In this document: positions 34,830-43,120 of the stretch, one piece after another
Position numbering within the stretch: position 1 is the stretch's first letter
Layout of the letters: each line of letters begins with the position of its first letter
Program-made: the position numbers and the translations under genes
Notes under the pieces: model-generated
What the model was told of the DNA's origin: nothing
Database searches by the model: none
The model's input: the letters and a program-made list of their open reading frames with translations, nothing else
Source of the DNA: Pseudomonadota bacterium
GTDB taxonomy: Bacteria > Myxococcota_A > UBA796 > SXON01
Direction of reading: 5' to 3'
Length of the DNA stretch: 64,000 nucleotides
NCBI GenBank assembly: GCA_005778355.1
Contig: SXON01000130.1
Location: 1 to 64,000, forward strand

Positions 34830-35321
34830 ATGCGATCATTCCTCGCTCTTGCCCTCGCGTTCATGCTCGCTGCCGTGCCCGTGGTGGCTCACGCGGGCGC
34901 CGCCACTGACTTCTCGCTGCGCGACATCAACGGCCAGTCGCACACGCTGTCGCAGTACCGGGGCAAGGTGGTGCTGGTGAACTTCTGGGCCACCTGGTGC
35001 GGTCCCTGCCAGGTGGAGATGCCTCACCTCCAGGCGCTGCACACCGAGCTCGGCGCGAAGGGACTGGTGATCCTCGGCATCAGCGCCGACGACGCCAAGC
35101 TCGACGCGGCTGTGAAGCCGCTGGTGAAGTCCAAGGGGCTCACCTACACCATCCTCCGCGACCCCACGACCACGGTCGTGTCGCAGTACAACCCGGCCAA
35201 GACGCTGCCCTTCAACGTGCTCGTGGCCAAGGACGGCAGCGTGGCCAAGGTTCACTCGGGCTACAACCCGGGCGACGAGGTCACGCTGAAGGCCGAGATC
35301 GTCGAGCTCCTGGCGAAGTAG
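34830..35321 (+). CDS. TlpA/ResA-like thioredoxin, periplasmic
   Basis: 163 aa from the ATG at 34830 with GGGAG five bases upstream. Residues 1-22 are a signal peptide ending AHAG. The thioredoxin fold carries the redox motif WATWCGPC and the cis-Pro loop TLPFNVLV. Members reduce or oxidise protein disulfides or cytochrome c Cys in the periplasm. The stop TAG is followed after one codon, in the same frame, by the start of the beta-barrel gene, so the two are tightly linked and the pair may once have been, or may sometimes be read as, one protein. Confidence 0.85.
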   Translation: MRSFLALALAFMLAAVPVVAHAGAATDFSLRDINGQSHTLSQYRGKVVLVNFWATWCGPCQVEMPHLQALHTELGAKGLVILGISADDAKLDAAVKPLVKSKGLTYTILRDPTTTVVSQYNPAKTLPFNVLVAKDGSVAKVHSGYNPGDEVTLKAEIVELLAK

Positions 35322-35324
35322 TCG

Positions 35325-37049
35325 ATGGACGCGGTGGCCGAATCGGTGGTCGATCCGCTCGGGACGGAGGAGGTCGCGCCCGTGATGGGCGAGGCCATGG
35401 ATCTCGGCGACACCGTGACGGTGTCCACGCCGGTGCGTCCCTACGATCTCGCAGGCGGCGCCACGCATGGCCTGGAGGAGTTCCGCTTCCGCTACTACAC
35501 GGTCGACGACCGGCTCCCCGGCTTCGAAGACAACCCCGTTCTCGACTACCAGGAGGCGGTACAACGCCTGCAACTGGTGGGCGGCAACTCGGCGCTCACC
35601 CTCGGCGCCCAGCTCGACGCCGTGGCCCTCTTCTCCAACGCCTACAAGCTCGATGGCGTGCTCACCTACGAGCGCGACCTCTACACCGACGGGATGATGA
35701 GCTTCCATCCCAACTGGTGGGTGAACCTCGAGAAACTCTGGTTGCAGGGACGCTCGGGGAAGGTCGACTGGACCATCGGCGACAGCTACGCCGCCTTCGG
35801 CCGCGGCTACGCGCTCAACGTGGTGAAGAACACCGACATCGATCTCGATACCTCCCTGCGGGGCGTGAACGTGGGGCTTTCATCGGGGGCTTTCGAGCTG
35901 CGTCTCGTCGAGGCCACCACCAACCCCCAGCAGCTGCGCCTCGAGAACCCCAACGTGTCGATGGTGCCCGACTACAAACACGTCGTGCACGGCCTGCGTG
36001 CCGACTACTACGGGCGTGTGCACGCGGGTGTACACGGCACGGCCTTCCAGTTCGTCGAAGGGGCCGATCCCTCCGGCGACGGCTTCTCTGGCTACGGGCA
36101 GCCTGTTGGCGCCGGCATCGTGGGGGGCACGCTGGAGGTGTCGAGCCTCGGCCCCTTCGACGTGGGCCTCGAAGGCGACTACTTCGCCTACGACCCTGCC
36201 GTGGCCGACGCCCCCGGCTACGCCGGCTATGCCTCCTTGAGCGCCTACCCCGGCGTGGCCATCGTGCTCATCGAAGGCAAGATCAGTCGCGACACCGAGC
36301 ACGTCAACACCTTCTCCGCGATCCACGGCTACGAGCTGTCCACCGGCCCGTCGCTCGAGTACGAGCGCGTGATCACCGAGGACAGCTCCGCCGCGGTCAA
36401 CAGCAATGACGTCAAGGGCGGCCGTGTTCGTGTCGACGTCAACGTGGGCAAGAACGGCGCCATCGTCACCCCCTACGTCGCGGCGGCGGCCTTCCGCGAC
36501 GAAGACCTCGGCGGCGTGCACTTCAACGACACGCCCGAGACCATCGTGCACGGGGTCACGGGCGCGGTGGTGATCAGGGGCGAGTTCCACGCCCTGGTCA
36601 ACGGCGGCTACCGGATGGACCTGCGTGACGATGCGCCCGCGACCAACGCGGGCGACACCACCGCGCACGTCGACGCGGCGGTGACGGTCCCCCTCGGGCA
36701 TGGCCTCTCCCTCGAGCTCGCCCCCTCGGTGCTGGCCTACCACTGGGGTGACAACCCCATCCAGCAGGCCGACTACCTCGACGCGAGCAACGCGCTGGCG
36801 CTCAAGATCGGCGCGCCCTGGGCGGTCATCCTCTACACCGACTACTCCGACAACCCGCTGATCAACAGCACCGGCAACATCACCGACGAGGTGTACGCCG
36901 CCGGCGAGCTGCAGTGGATGCCGAACACCGCGACGACCCTCAAGGCCTTCTACGGCGCGTACCGGGCGGGCATCCGCTGCGCCGGCGGCCAGTGTCGCTC
37001 GCTGCCCGGCTTCGAGGGCGGCCGCGTTTCCGTCACTTCCAACTTCTAG
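35325..37049 (+). CDS. Outer-membrane beta-barrel protein (DUF6029-like)
   Basis: 574 aa. After about 45 residues the sequence is a run of alternating amphipathic strands, ending in RVSVTSNF with the C-terminal Phe recognised by the BAM machinery. VDWTIGDSYAAFGRGYALNV resembles DUF6029-type barrels. No signal peptide is present at this start, which a secreted barrel needs, and none can be gained upstream because the TlpA stop is one codon away in the same frame. It may rely on the upstream thioredoxin's signal by read-through, or the stop may be a sequence error. Confidence 0.7.
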   Translation: MDAVAESVVDPLGTEEVAPVMGEAMDLGDTVTVSTPVRPYDLAGGATHGLEEFRFRYYTVDDRLPGFEDNPVLDYQEAVQRLQLVGGNSALTLGAQLDAVALFSNAYKLDGVLTYERDLYTDGMMSFHPNWWVNLEKLWLQGRSGKVDWTIGDSYAAFGRGYALNVVKNTDIDLDTSLRGVNVGLSSGAFELRLVEATTNPQQLRLENPNVSMVPDYKHVVHGLRADYYGRVHAGVHGTAFQFVEGADPSGDGFSGYGQPVGAGIVGGTLEVSSLGPFDVGLEGDYFAYDPAVADAPGYAGYASLSAYPGVAIVLIEGKISRDTEHVNTFSAIHGYELSTGPSLEYERVITEDSSAAVNSNDVKGGRVRVDVNVGKNGAIVTPYVAAAAFRDEDLGGVHFNDTPETIVHGVTGAVVIRGEFHALVNGGYRMDLRDDAPATNAGDTTAHVDAAVTVPLGHGLSLELAPSVLAYHWGDNPIQQADYLDASNALALKIGAPWAVILYTDYSDNPLINSTGNITDEVYAAGELQWMPNTATTLKAFYGAYRAGIRCAGGQCRSLPGFEGGRVSVTSNF

Positions 37050-37061
37050 GGAACCATCAAG

Positions 37062-37958
37062 ATGATCCTGTGCGCTCTCGCCTCGCTCGCCCTCGCCGGC
37101 CCGGTCAAGGTTACCGCGTGGACCGCCTCGTCCACCGCCGCGAACACCGACACCGCCGCCTACGACGCCTCGAAGCTGGGCGACGGCAAGCAGTCCACGG
37201 CCTGGGTGGAGGGCGACGACGGCGCCGGTCTCGGCTCCTGGGTGCTCTTCGAGTTCGGCGAGAACCGCTCGGTGTCGCAGGTGCAGGTGTGGGCGGGCAA
37301 CTGGTACAACACCGAGTACTGGGGCCACTACAACCGTCCCAAGAACATCGTGTTCGAGTTCGCCGACGGTAGCACCGAGGAGCACACGCTCGCCGACGAG
37401 CAGGCGCCGCAACTCATCACCTTGAAGTCGGCCAAGTCGACGTCGACCGTCAAGCTGCGCGTCAAGGGGATCTACTCGGGCAAGGGGGTCGACACCGCCA
37501 TCGCCGAGGTGAAGTTTTTCGACGGCGGGGCCACCGTGTCGAGCGCCACGGCCTCGACCACTGCGCCGGCCGACACCGACGGCAACTACAACGCCGGCAA
37601 CATGGTCGACGGCATCTCCGACTCGATGTGGTGCGAGGGCAACAAGAAGTCTGACGGCACCGGCGAGTGGGTGGAGCTGCGGCTGGCCAAGACCGCCTCG
37701 GTGACCGGGCTCAAGGTCCGCAACGGCGCCGGTTTCTCGACGGAGCTGTTCAAGCAGGTGAACCGCGCCGCCACCGCGAAGGTGAGCTTCTCCGATGGTT
37801 CGAGCGAGGAGATCGCGCTGAAGGACCTGCCCATGGAGCTCCCCCTGAGCTTCGCCGCGCCGCACACCACGTCGAGCATCAAGCTCAGCTTCACCTCGGC
37901 GAAGAAGGGTACGGACTACGACGACCTCTGCGTGTCCGAGATCACCGTGGTGCCCTGA
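37062..37958 (+). CDS. Secreted protein with two discoidin-like glycan-binding domains
   Basis: 298 aa. MILCALASLALAG is a very short uncharged signal sequence. Residues 14-150 and 155-298 are tandem galactose-binding-like (NADase-type glycan-binding/discoidin) domains: each opens with a TAS-ST motif, has a DASKLGDGKQSTAW or NAGNMVDGISDSMW loop, and a GSWVLFEF or GEWVELRL strand. Such modules bind carbohydrate without catalysis. It lies 12 bases after the barrel gene and likely shares its transcript, so a surface complex with the barrel is possible. Confidence 0.75.
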   Translation: MILCALASLALAGPVKVTAWTASSTAANTDTAAYDASKLGDGKQSTAWVEGDDGAGLGSWVLFEFGENRSVSQVQVWAGNWYNTEYWGHYNRPKNIVFEFADGSTEEHTLADEQAPQLITLKSAKSTSTVKLRVKGIYSGKGVDTAIAEVKFFDGGATVSSATASTTAPADTDGNYNAGNMVDGISDSMWCEGNKKSDGTGEWVELRLAKTASVTGLKVRNGAGFSTELFKQVNRAATAKVSFSDGSSEEIALKDLPMELPLSFAAPHTTSSIKLSFTSAKKGTDYDDLCVSEITVVP

Positions 37959-38031
37959 ACGGCAGGCGGCTTCGCACTCAGTTGACGACGTCCGTGCCGT
38001 GATCCGCTAAATTCCACGACGGAGTGTGACC

Positions 38032-39123
38032 ATGCGTCGTGCCTTCTTGTTGCTCGTCCCCGTGGGCATCGGGTGTAGCGATTACGGGACCAACCGGATT
38101 CGCCAGACCGACGAGTTCGACCAGGCACCCTCGAACATGGTCGACATCCTCTGGGTGATCGACGACTCCACCTCGATGATGGAGGAGCAGGCGGCGGTGG
38201 TGGCGGCCGCGGAAGATTTCCTCACGCAGCTCGAGACGGAAGACATGGACTTCCAGCTCGGCATCATCACCACCGACATGGACAGCACCAACCAGATGTC
38301 GGGACGCCTGCTCGGCAACCCGCCCTACCTGTCCTCGGAGTGCCGCCTCGACGGCGACCCGAGCGACTGCACCTACGGCGAGGCCTTCAAGGAGAACATC
38401 GTCCAGGGCACCGGGGGCTCCGATCAGGAGAAGGGGCTCGAGGCGGCGATCGCTGCGGTCACCGTGCCGCTCGTGGAAACCTTCAACGCGGGCTTCGTGC
38501 GCGACGGCGCGATGCTGATGATCATTCACCTCACCGACGAGAATGACTGCTCCGACGGGGGACGTTTCGGACCCTCCGCCACCGGCGAGGACTGCTACAC
38601 CCAGTACGACGGGCTCACCCCGGTGCCCGACCTCGTCCGGGCCCTGAAGGACGCGAAGGCCGACACCGACGACGAGGTGGTGATGTCGGGCATCATCGGG
38701 CCCGAGGCCGAGGTGGGCTGCCAGACGGCCGTGCCCGGCAAACGTTACCAGCAGGCGATCGAGCTGCTATCGGGGGTCGAGGCGAACATCTGCCTGTCGG
38801 ACTACGCGCCGGTCATGGAGTCGCTCGGCCTCGCCGCCACCGGCATGCTCACGCACTTCCAGCTCAGCAACGCCGCCGACGCCACGGAGAACGGCGACAT
38901 GCAGGTGCGCGTCACCAACCCCGACGGCACCACTACCGAGGTGGCGCAGGACGACACCGAGGGCTGGAGCTACGTGGAGGAGTACGCGCAGGTGGCGTTC
39001 AACGGCGCCTCGGTGCCGGTACGCGAGGCCCACATCGAGGTGGAGTACTACGTCACCGGGCCCGTTCCGACGGGCACCGAAGACGACACCGAGACGGCCG
39101 ACACCGCCACCACCACGCCCTAG
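38032..39123 (+). CDS. VWA-domain lipoprotein
   Basis: 363 aa from the ATG at 38032, preceded by GGAG seven bases upstream. Signal MRRAFLLLVPVGIGC with lipobox GIGC (Cys15). A von Willebrand A domain starts at VDILWVIDDSTSM, whose DxSTS is the MIDAS metal site; further parts include LGIITTDMDS and a MIIHLTDENDCS segment. The VWA domain should bind a protein ligand through Mg/Ca. The tail is acidic and Thr-rich (TGTEDDTETADTATTTP), like the other surface proteins here. A homologous type is common in Myxococcota surface lipoproteins; ligand unknown. Confidence 0.8.
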   Translation: MRRAFLLLVPVGIGCSDYGTNRIRQTDEFDQAPSNMVDILWVIDDSTSMMEEQAAVVAAAEDFLTQLETEDMDFQLGIITTDMDSTNQMSGRLLGNPPYLSSECRLDGDPSDCTYGEAFKENIVQGTGGSDQEKGLEAAIAAVTVPLVETFNAGFVRDGAMLMIIHLTDENDCSDGGRFGPSATGEDCYTQYDGLTPVPDLVRALKDAKADTDDEVVMSGIIGPEAEVGCQTAVPGKRYQQAIELLSGVEANICLSDYAPVMESLGLAATGMLTHFQLSNAADATENGDMQVRVTNPDGTTTEVAQDDTEGWSYVEEYAQVAFNGASVPVREAHIEVEYYVTGPVPTGTEDDTETADTATTTP

Positions 39124-39125
39124 CC

Positions 39126-39518
39126 GTGGTGCCCGTTCGCGTCGTGTGCGCGTGCATTCGGCGCGGGACGACGGTGCTCGTCGCGCGACGCGGCCCCGAG
39201 ATGGAGCACGCCGGCACCTGGGAGTTCCCCGGGGGCAAGGTGGAGCCGGGGGAGGACGACCGCGAGGCGCTCACCCGCGAGATCGCCGAGGAGCTTTCGT
39301 GTCGCGTGACGGTGGGTGCCCTGGCCGGGGAGGGAACCACCGGGCGCATCCATCTCGTGGGCTACTGGTGCGAGGCCGAGGAGGAGCCGGTCGCGACCGA
39401 GCATGATCGACTCGAGTGGGTACAGATCGGGGCGCTCGCGACGCTTCGCTGGGCGCCGGCCGATGGGCCGATCATCGAGGCGATTCAATCGACCTCGCCC
39501 TGGTCGACGACCCCCTAG
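39126..39518 (+). CDS. Nudix hydrolase, MutT / CTP pyrophosphohydrolase type
   Basis: 130 aa from GTG. The Nudix box GGKVEPGEDDREALTREIAEEL (Gx5Ex7REUxEE) is intact, and the WEFPGGK lead is typical of MutT-like enzymes that hydrolyse oxidised or modified (d)NTPs to NMP and pyrophosphate. Short length means no extra domain. It overlaps the convergent fxsA gene by four bases. Confidence 0.85.
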   Translation: MVPVRVVCACIRRGTTVLVARRGPEMEHAGTWEFPGGKVEPGEDDREALTREIAEELSCRVTVGALAGEGTTGRIHLVGYWCEAEEEPVATEHDRLEWVQIGALATLRWAPADGPIIEAIQSTSPWSTTP

Positions 39519-39979
39519 TCGACGACGGGATGTTCGAATTTCTGCTCCGCCTCGTGCCGGGCGCGCATCGCCGGTCCCGGGGCGCCGTCGCCCATGAAGA
39601 CGAAGCCTCGTCGCGTGAGCGCCGCCCAGGCAAGGTCCTTCACCCGTGGCGCGAGCCAGCGGCGCACGGGACCCCAGAGGAGCAAGATGCCCACGATGTC
39701 GGAGAGGTAGCCGGGGGTCACGAGCAAGACCGCGCCAACGAGCGCGAGGAGCCCCTCCACCAGCTTGACGGCGGGCGGCTCACCGCGGCGGAGGCCCTCG
39801 AAGATCTCCCGGAGAACCGTGCTCCCGGCGCGCTTGCCGAGCCAGGCGCCCACGAGGCCAGCGAGCACGAGGGTCCCGACCGTTTCGACCGCGCCGAGTC
39901 GCGACCCCACCTCGATGATCAGGTAGGTCTCCACCACGGGGATGACGGTGAACAAGAGGAAGAGAACGACACCGATCAT
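39515..39979 (-). CDS. fxsA: FxsA-family membrane protein
   Basis: 154 aa with three to four hydrophobic helices: MIGVVLFLLFTVIPVVETYLIIEVG, VGTLVLAGLVGAWLGKRAG and LLALVGAVLLVTPGYLSDIVG. These are FxsA family landmarks (the TPGxxTD-like TPGYLSD motif). FxsA was named for suppressing F-plasmid exclusion of phage T7; its normal role is not known. Start ATG overlaps the mazG stop (ATGA). Confidence 0.85.
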   Translation of the reverse strand: MIGVVLFLLFTVIPVVETYLIIEVGSRLGAVETVGTLVLAGLVGAWLGKRAGSTVLREIFEGLRRGEPPAVKLVEGLLALVGAVLLVTPGYLSDIVGILLLWGPVRRWLAPRVKDLAWAALTRRGFVFMGDGAPGPAMRARHEAEQKFEHPVVD

Positions 39980-40728
39980 GACTCCTCCCGCTTGGCCTCT
40001 TGCCACCACGCTTCGAGCGCTGCCATGCCCGCCTCCGACGGGTCGATGCCTGCCGCGGCGGCGCGGGACTCCACGCCCCGGAAACGCCGCTCGAAGCGCG
40101 TGTTGGCCATGCGCAGGGCATCTTCACCGCTCACGCCGACCCAGCGGCCGAGATTGCTGGCGGCGAGCAAGAGGTCGCCGTACTCGTGGGCGACGCGGTC
40201 CTTGTTGCCCGTGGTCAGTGCCTCGCGAAGCTCGGCGCGCTCCTCGTCGATCTTGTCGACCACGCCCTGCATGTCGGGCCAATCGAAACCGACGGCGGCG
40301 GCCTTCTCCGCCACCCGATGCGCACGCACCAGCGCCGGGAGCGAGGCGGGGACGCCGTCGATGCGGGAGCGTCCCGCGCGGGCCTTGCGACGCTCCCACG
40401 CGGAGATGCCCCCGGGCTCCGCCTCGTCCTCCGTGGCAAAAACGTGCGGGTGGCGCTCCACCATCTTGTCGACGATGCCGCGCTCCACGTCGGCGATGGA
40501 GAACTCGCCGCGTTCCTCCGCGAGCTGCGCGAGGAAGTACACCTGGAAGAGCAGGTCGCCGAGCTCCTCCTTCAACGCGGCGGGCTCGCCCTCGTCGAGC
40601 GCGCCGAGCACCTCGTGGCACTCCTCGAGCAGGTACGGGCGCATGGAGGACTCGTCCTGGGCGCGGTCCCAGGGACAGTCACGGCGGAGGCGCGCGACGA
40701 GGGCGCGCAGGTCGGGCGAGACAGGCAC
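39976..40728 (-). CDS. mazG: MazG nucleoside triphosphate pyrophosphohydrolase
   Basis: 250 aa from GTG at 40728, chosen because MazG proteins start close to LRALVARLRRDCPWDRAQ. Two MazG domains are visible: the first has EECHEVLGALDEGEPAALKEELGDLLFQVYF (EExxE-ExxD metal ligands) and the second EERAELREAL ... HEYGDLLLAASNLGRW. The enzyme hydrolyses NTPs, cleaning damaged nucleotides or lowering ppGpp. Full length, cytosolic. Confidence 0.93.
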   Translation of the reverse strand: MPVSPDLRALVARLRRDCPWDRAQDESSMRPYLLEECHEVLGALDEGEPAALKEELGDLLFQVYFLAQLAEERGEFSIADVERGIVDKMVERHPHVFATEDEAEPGGISAWERRKARAGRSRIDGVPASLPALVRAHRVAEKAAAVGFDWPDMQGVVDKIDEERAELREALTTGNKDRVAHEYGDLLLAASNLGRWVGVSGEDALRMANTRFERRFRGVESRAAAAGIDPSEAGMAALEAWWQEAKREES

Positions 40729-40769
40729 CCGGGGAGAATAAGCACGGTGTCCGCGCGCGGCCCCCGCGT

Positions 40770-41543
40770 CTAGGGCGTGGTGAACATCACGGTGGTGAAC
40801 GCCTCGATGGTGGCGCCGCCGGTGAAGCCCGTGCCGGCCTCGTCGACGGTCAGGGTGCCGCCGAGCAGCCAGCCGGACTCGATGGGCTCGGCCGCGTACC
40901 AGACGTTGACCGTGCTGCCCGCGGCGAGGCCCCAGGTGGTGCTCGGCAGCACGCTCGCGCTGCCATGGGCCTCGAAGGGGGCGAGGTAGTACACCGCCAC
41001 CACCGTCTCGGCGGTCTCGAGCGGCGGGCGGGCGCCCTCGGGGGCCGCCGTCGCGGTGACGTAGGTGATCGGGTCGTCGTAGATGTCGAGCATGTCGCCG
41101 TCGGCGAAGCCGATCTCGAGGTCGCCCACGTGGTAGCTCGGGCCGCCGTCGGTGTACTCGGTGTCGCCCTGGTGCAGGAGCTGGATGTCGATCGTCACCA
41201 CGTCGTCGACCACCCAGGTGATGGGCGCGTAGGGCGTGGCGTAGGCGAGCGTCTCGTCGCCCTGCACGTAGTAGCTGGCCACCTCGGGCGTGAGCGCCGC
41301 GAGCGTGTAGCTGCCGTCGGCGCCGGTGCGCGCCGTCATGCAGAGGCTGCGACACACGTTCACGCGGAAGTCGGGAAGCGGGGCGCCGTCGGGGTCGGTG
41401 ACGACGCCGTTCACCTCGGCGCCCGGGTAGTCGCCGGTCTCGCCCGTTTCCTGGGTGTCGTTGGTGTCGGTGTCGCCGGAGTCGGCCGGCTTCGAGGTGT
41501 CGGCGGTGTCGTCGCCGCAGGCAAAAAGGAGCGCGAGGATCAT
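40770..41543 (-). CDS. Lipoprotein with carboxypeptidase-regulatory-like domain
   Basis: 257 aa from the ATG at 41543. Signal MILALLFACGDD has only eight residues before Cys9. Residues 11-40 are an acidic Thr/Asp stalk (TADTSKPADSGDTDTNDT). Residues 42-110 fit a CarboxypepD_reg-like beta-sandwich (AEVNGVVTDPDGAPLPDFRV ... GADGSYTLAAL). The rest is beta-rich. Presumably surface-exposed; no enzymatic site. Directly upstream, in the opposite direction, is a Ser/Thr kinase gene. Confidence 0.7.
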   Translation of the reverse strand: MILALLFACGDDTADTSKPADSGDTDTNDTQETGETGDYPGAEVNGVVTDPDGAPLPDFRVNVCRSLCMTARTGADGSYTLAALTPEVASYYVQGDETLAYATPYAPITWVVDDVVTIDIQLLHQGDTEYTDGGPSYHVGDLEIGFADGDMLDIYDDPITYVTATAAPEGARPPLETAETVVAVYYLAPFEAHGSASVLPSTTWGLAAGSTVNVWYAAEPIESGWLLGGTLTVDEAGTGFTGGATIEAFTTVMFTTP

Positions 41544-41613
41544 GGCGCTCTCATAGACGATGCGCGGCCGGAGCACAAGCGGAAGGGTATAGGGCCCGCG
41601 CCCGGAGGACCGC

Positions 41614-43104
41614 GTGCCCAACCCGCCCACCGTCCCGCCTGCCCCCGAGGCATTTGGGAAATACCAGCTCCTCGAGCGCATCGCACAGGGCGGCATGGCC
41701 GAGGTTTTCCGCGCGCGTTCGCACGGCGCGATGGGCTTCGAGAAGATCCTCGTCGTCAAGCGCATCCTCGACACGCTCGCCAAGGACGAGGAATTCCGCG
41801 ACCTGTTCACCAACGAGGCCCGCATCGCCGCCGAGCTGAGCCACGTGAACATCGTGCAGGTGTTCGAGCTCGGCAAGGAAAATGAGCACCTCTACATCGC
41901 GATGGAGTACGTGCACGGGCTCGACCTCGCCCGGCTCGCCTCGCGCTCGCGCACGCTCGGCGACTTCCCGATCAACCTTGCCCTGTTCATCACCGGCGAG
42001 GTGCTCAAGGCGCTGGCCTACGCCCACGCGGCCCACGACAGCGACGGCGAGCCGATGAACATCGTTCACTGCGACATCAGCCCACAGAACGTGCTCATCA
42101 GCTTCTCCGGCGAGGTGAAGCTCACCGACTTCGGCATCAGCCGCGCCGCGATCCAGCGCGGCAACGAGAACGTGATCCGCGGCAAGTACAGCTACATGTC
42201 GCCGGAGCAGGCTGAGTCGCGACACCTCGACGGGCGATCCGACCTCTTCTCGCTGGGGACGATGCTCTACGAGATCCTCACCGGGCGTCGCCTCTTCAAG
42301 GCGGCCTCCCGCGACGAGACGCTCGCCCGGGTGCGCCGGGCCGAGGTGCCGAGCCCACGGCCCTACCGCAAGGAGATCAGCGAGGACCTCGAGGGCTTCA
42401 TCCTGCGCACACTGTCGCGACTGCCCGAGGATCGCTTCGCCGACGCCCACGAGATGTACGACGCGCTCAGCAAGATCATCGTTTCGGAGGGCCACCGGGC
42501 CACCAACAACGACCTTGCCCAGTACCTGCGCGAGGTGATCGACGCCGCCAACGCGGCCGCCGCGGGCCAGGCCGCCGCGAAGTCGCCGAAGTCGCTCAAG
42601 ACCATCCCGCCGCAGCCCCTGGTGGCGCTGGCGCTCGAGGCCTCGCCGCCGCCGCGCTCGATCGCCTCGCCGCGCACGTCGATGGCGGCCTTGTCCCAGG
42701 AGTGGATGTCGGTGATCGGCGACCAGGGCGGCGAGGTGTGGGAGCGCGGGGAGGGGAGCCTCTTGGTGGTGTGGGCGGCCGGCACCGGCTTCAAGGAGAC
42801 GGTGGGTCGCGCGGTGCGCACGGCGGTGGCCTTGCAGCGCCTCACCGCCCAGGCTGGCTACCGCCTGTCGGCCGGCATCGCGCCCGGCGTGGCCCGGGTT
42901 CGCCCCGACACACATCGTCCAGCGGAGGGCTGGGAGCTGGCGGGCCCCTTCTACCTGGCGCGCTGGATGATGAACCTGTCCGCGCATCGCGGCCGCGTCT
43001 TGCTCACCGAGGTGGGCGCCAAGCAGATCGACCAGCCCACCGTGATGCTCGGTCGCATCCCCATCCAGGGCAACCGCTACATCAACCTCCACGAAGTCGC
43101 GTAG
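41614..43104 (+). CDS. Ser/Thr protein kinase with degenerate cyclase-like domain
   Basis: 496 aa from GTG. Residues 14-290 form a Hanks-type kinase: glycine loop IAQGGMAEVF, ATP Lys49, catalytic HCDISPQN (Asp154; the HRD arginine is Cys), DFG at 172-174 and SPEQ in the activation segment. The HCD variant suggests an altered activation mechanism but the catalytic base is kept. Residues about 365-490 (SVIGDQGGEVWERGEGSLLVVW ... LSAGIAPGVARV ... GRVLLTEVGAK) match class III cyclase topology, but the first metal Asp is not recognisable, so it is probably a binding domain. There is no membrane helix. Confidence 0.8.
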   Translation: MPNPPTVPPAPEAFGKYQLLERIAQGGMAEVFRARSHGAMGFEKILVVKRILDTLAKDEEFRDLFTNEARIAAELSHVNIVQVFELGKENEHLYIAMEYVHGLDLARLASRSRTLGDFPINLALFITGEVLKALAYAHAAHDSDGEPMNIVHCDISPQNVLISFSGEVKLTDFGISRAAIQRGNENVIRGKYSYMSPEQAESRHLDGRSDLFSLGTMLYEILTGRRLFKAASRDETLARVRRAEVPSPRPYRKEISEDLEGFILRTLSRLPEDRFADAHEMYDALSKIIVSEGHRATNNDLAQYLREVIDAANAAAAGQAAAKSPKSLKTIPPQPLVALALEASPPPRSIASPRTSMAALSQEWMSVIGDQGGEVWERGEGSLLVVWAAGTGFKETVGRAVRTAVALQRLTAQAGYRLSAGIAPGVARVRPDTHRPAEGWELAGPFYLARWMMNLSAHRGRVLLTEVGAKQIDQPTVMLGRIPIQGNRYINLHEVA

Positions 43105-43120
43105 ACCTCGACCAAGCGGC

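Noticed and set aside
35880-37865. Long minus-strand open frame (661 codons)
   Set aside because: It is complementary to the beta-barrel and discoidin genes, lacks any motif and shows antisense residue bias (His, Val, Arg, Gly).
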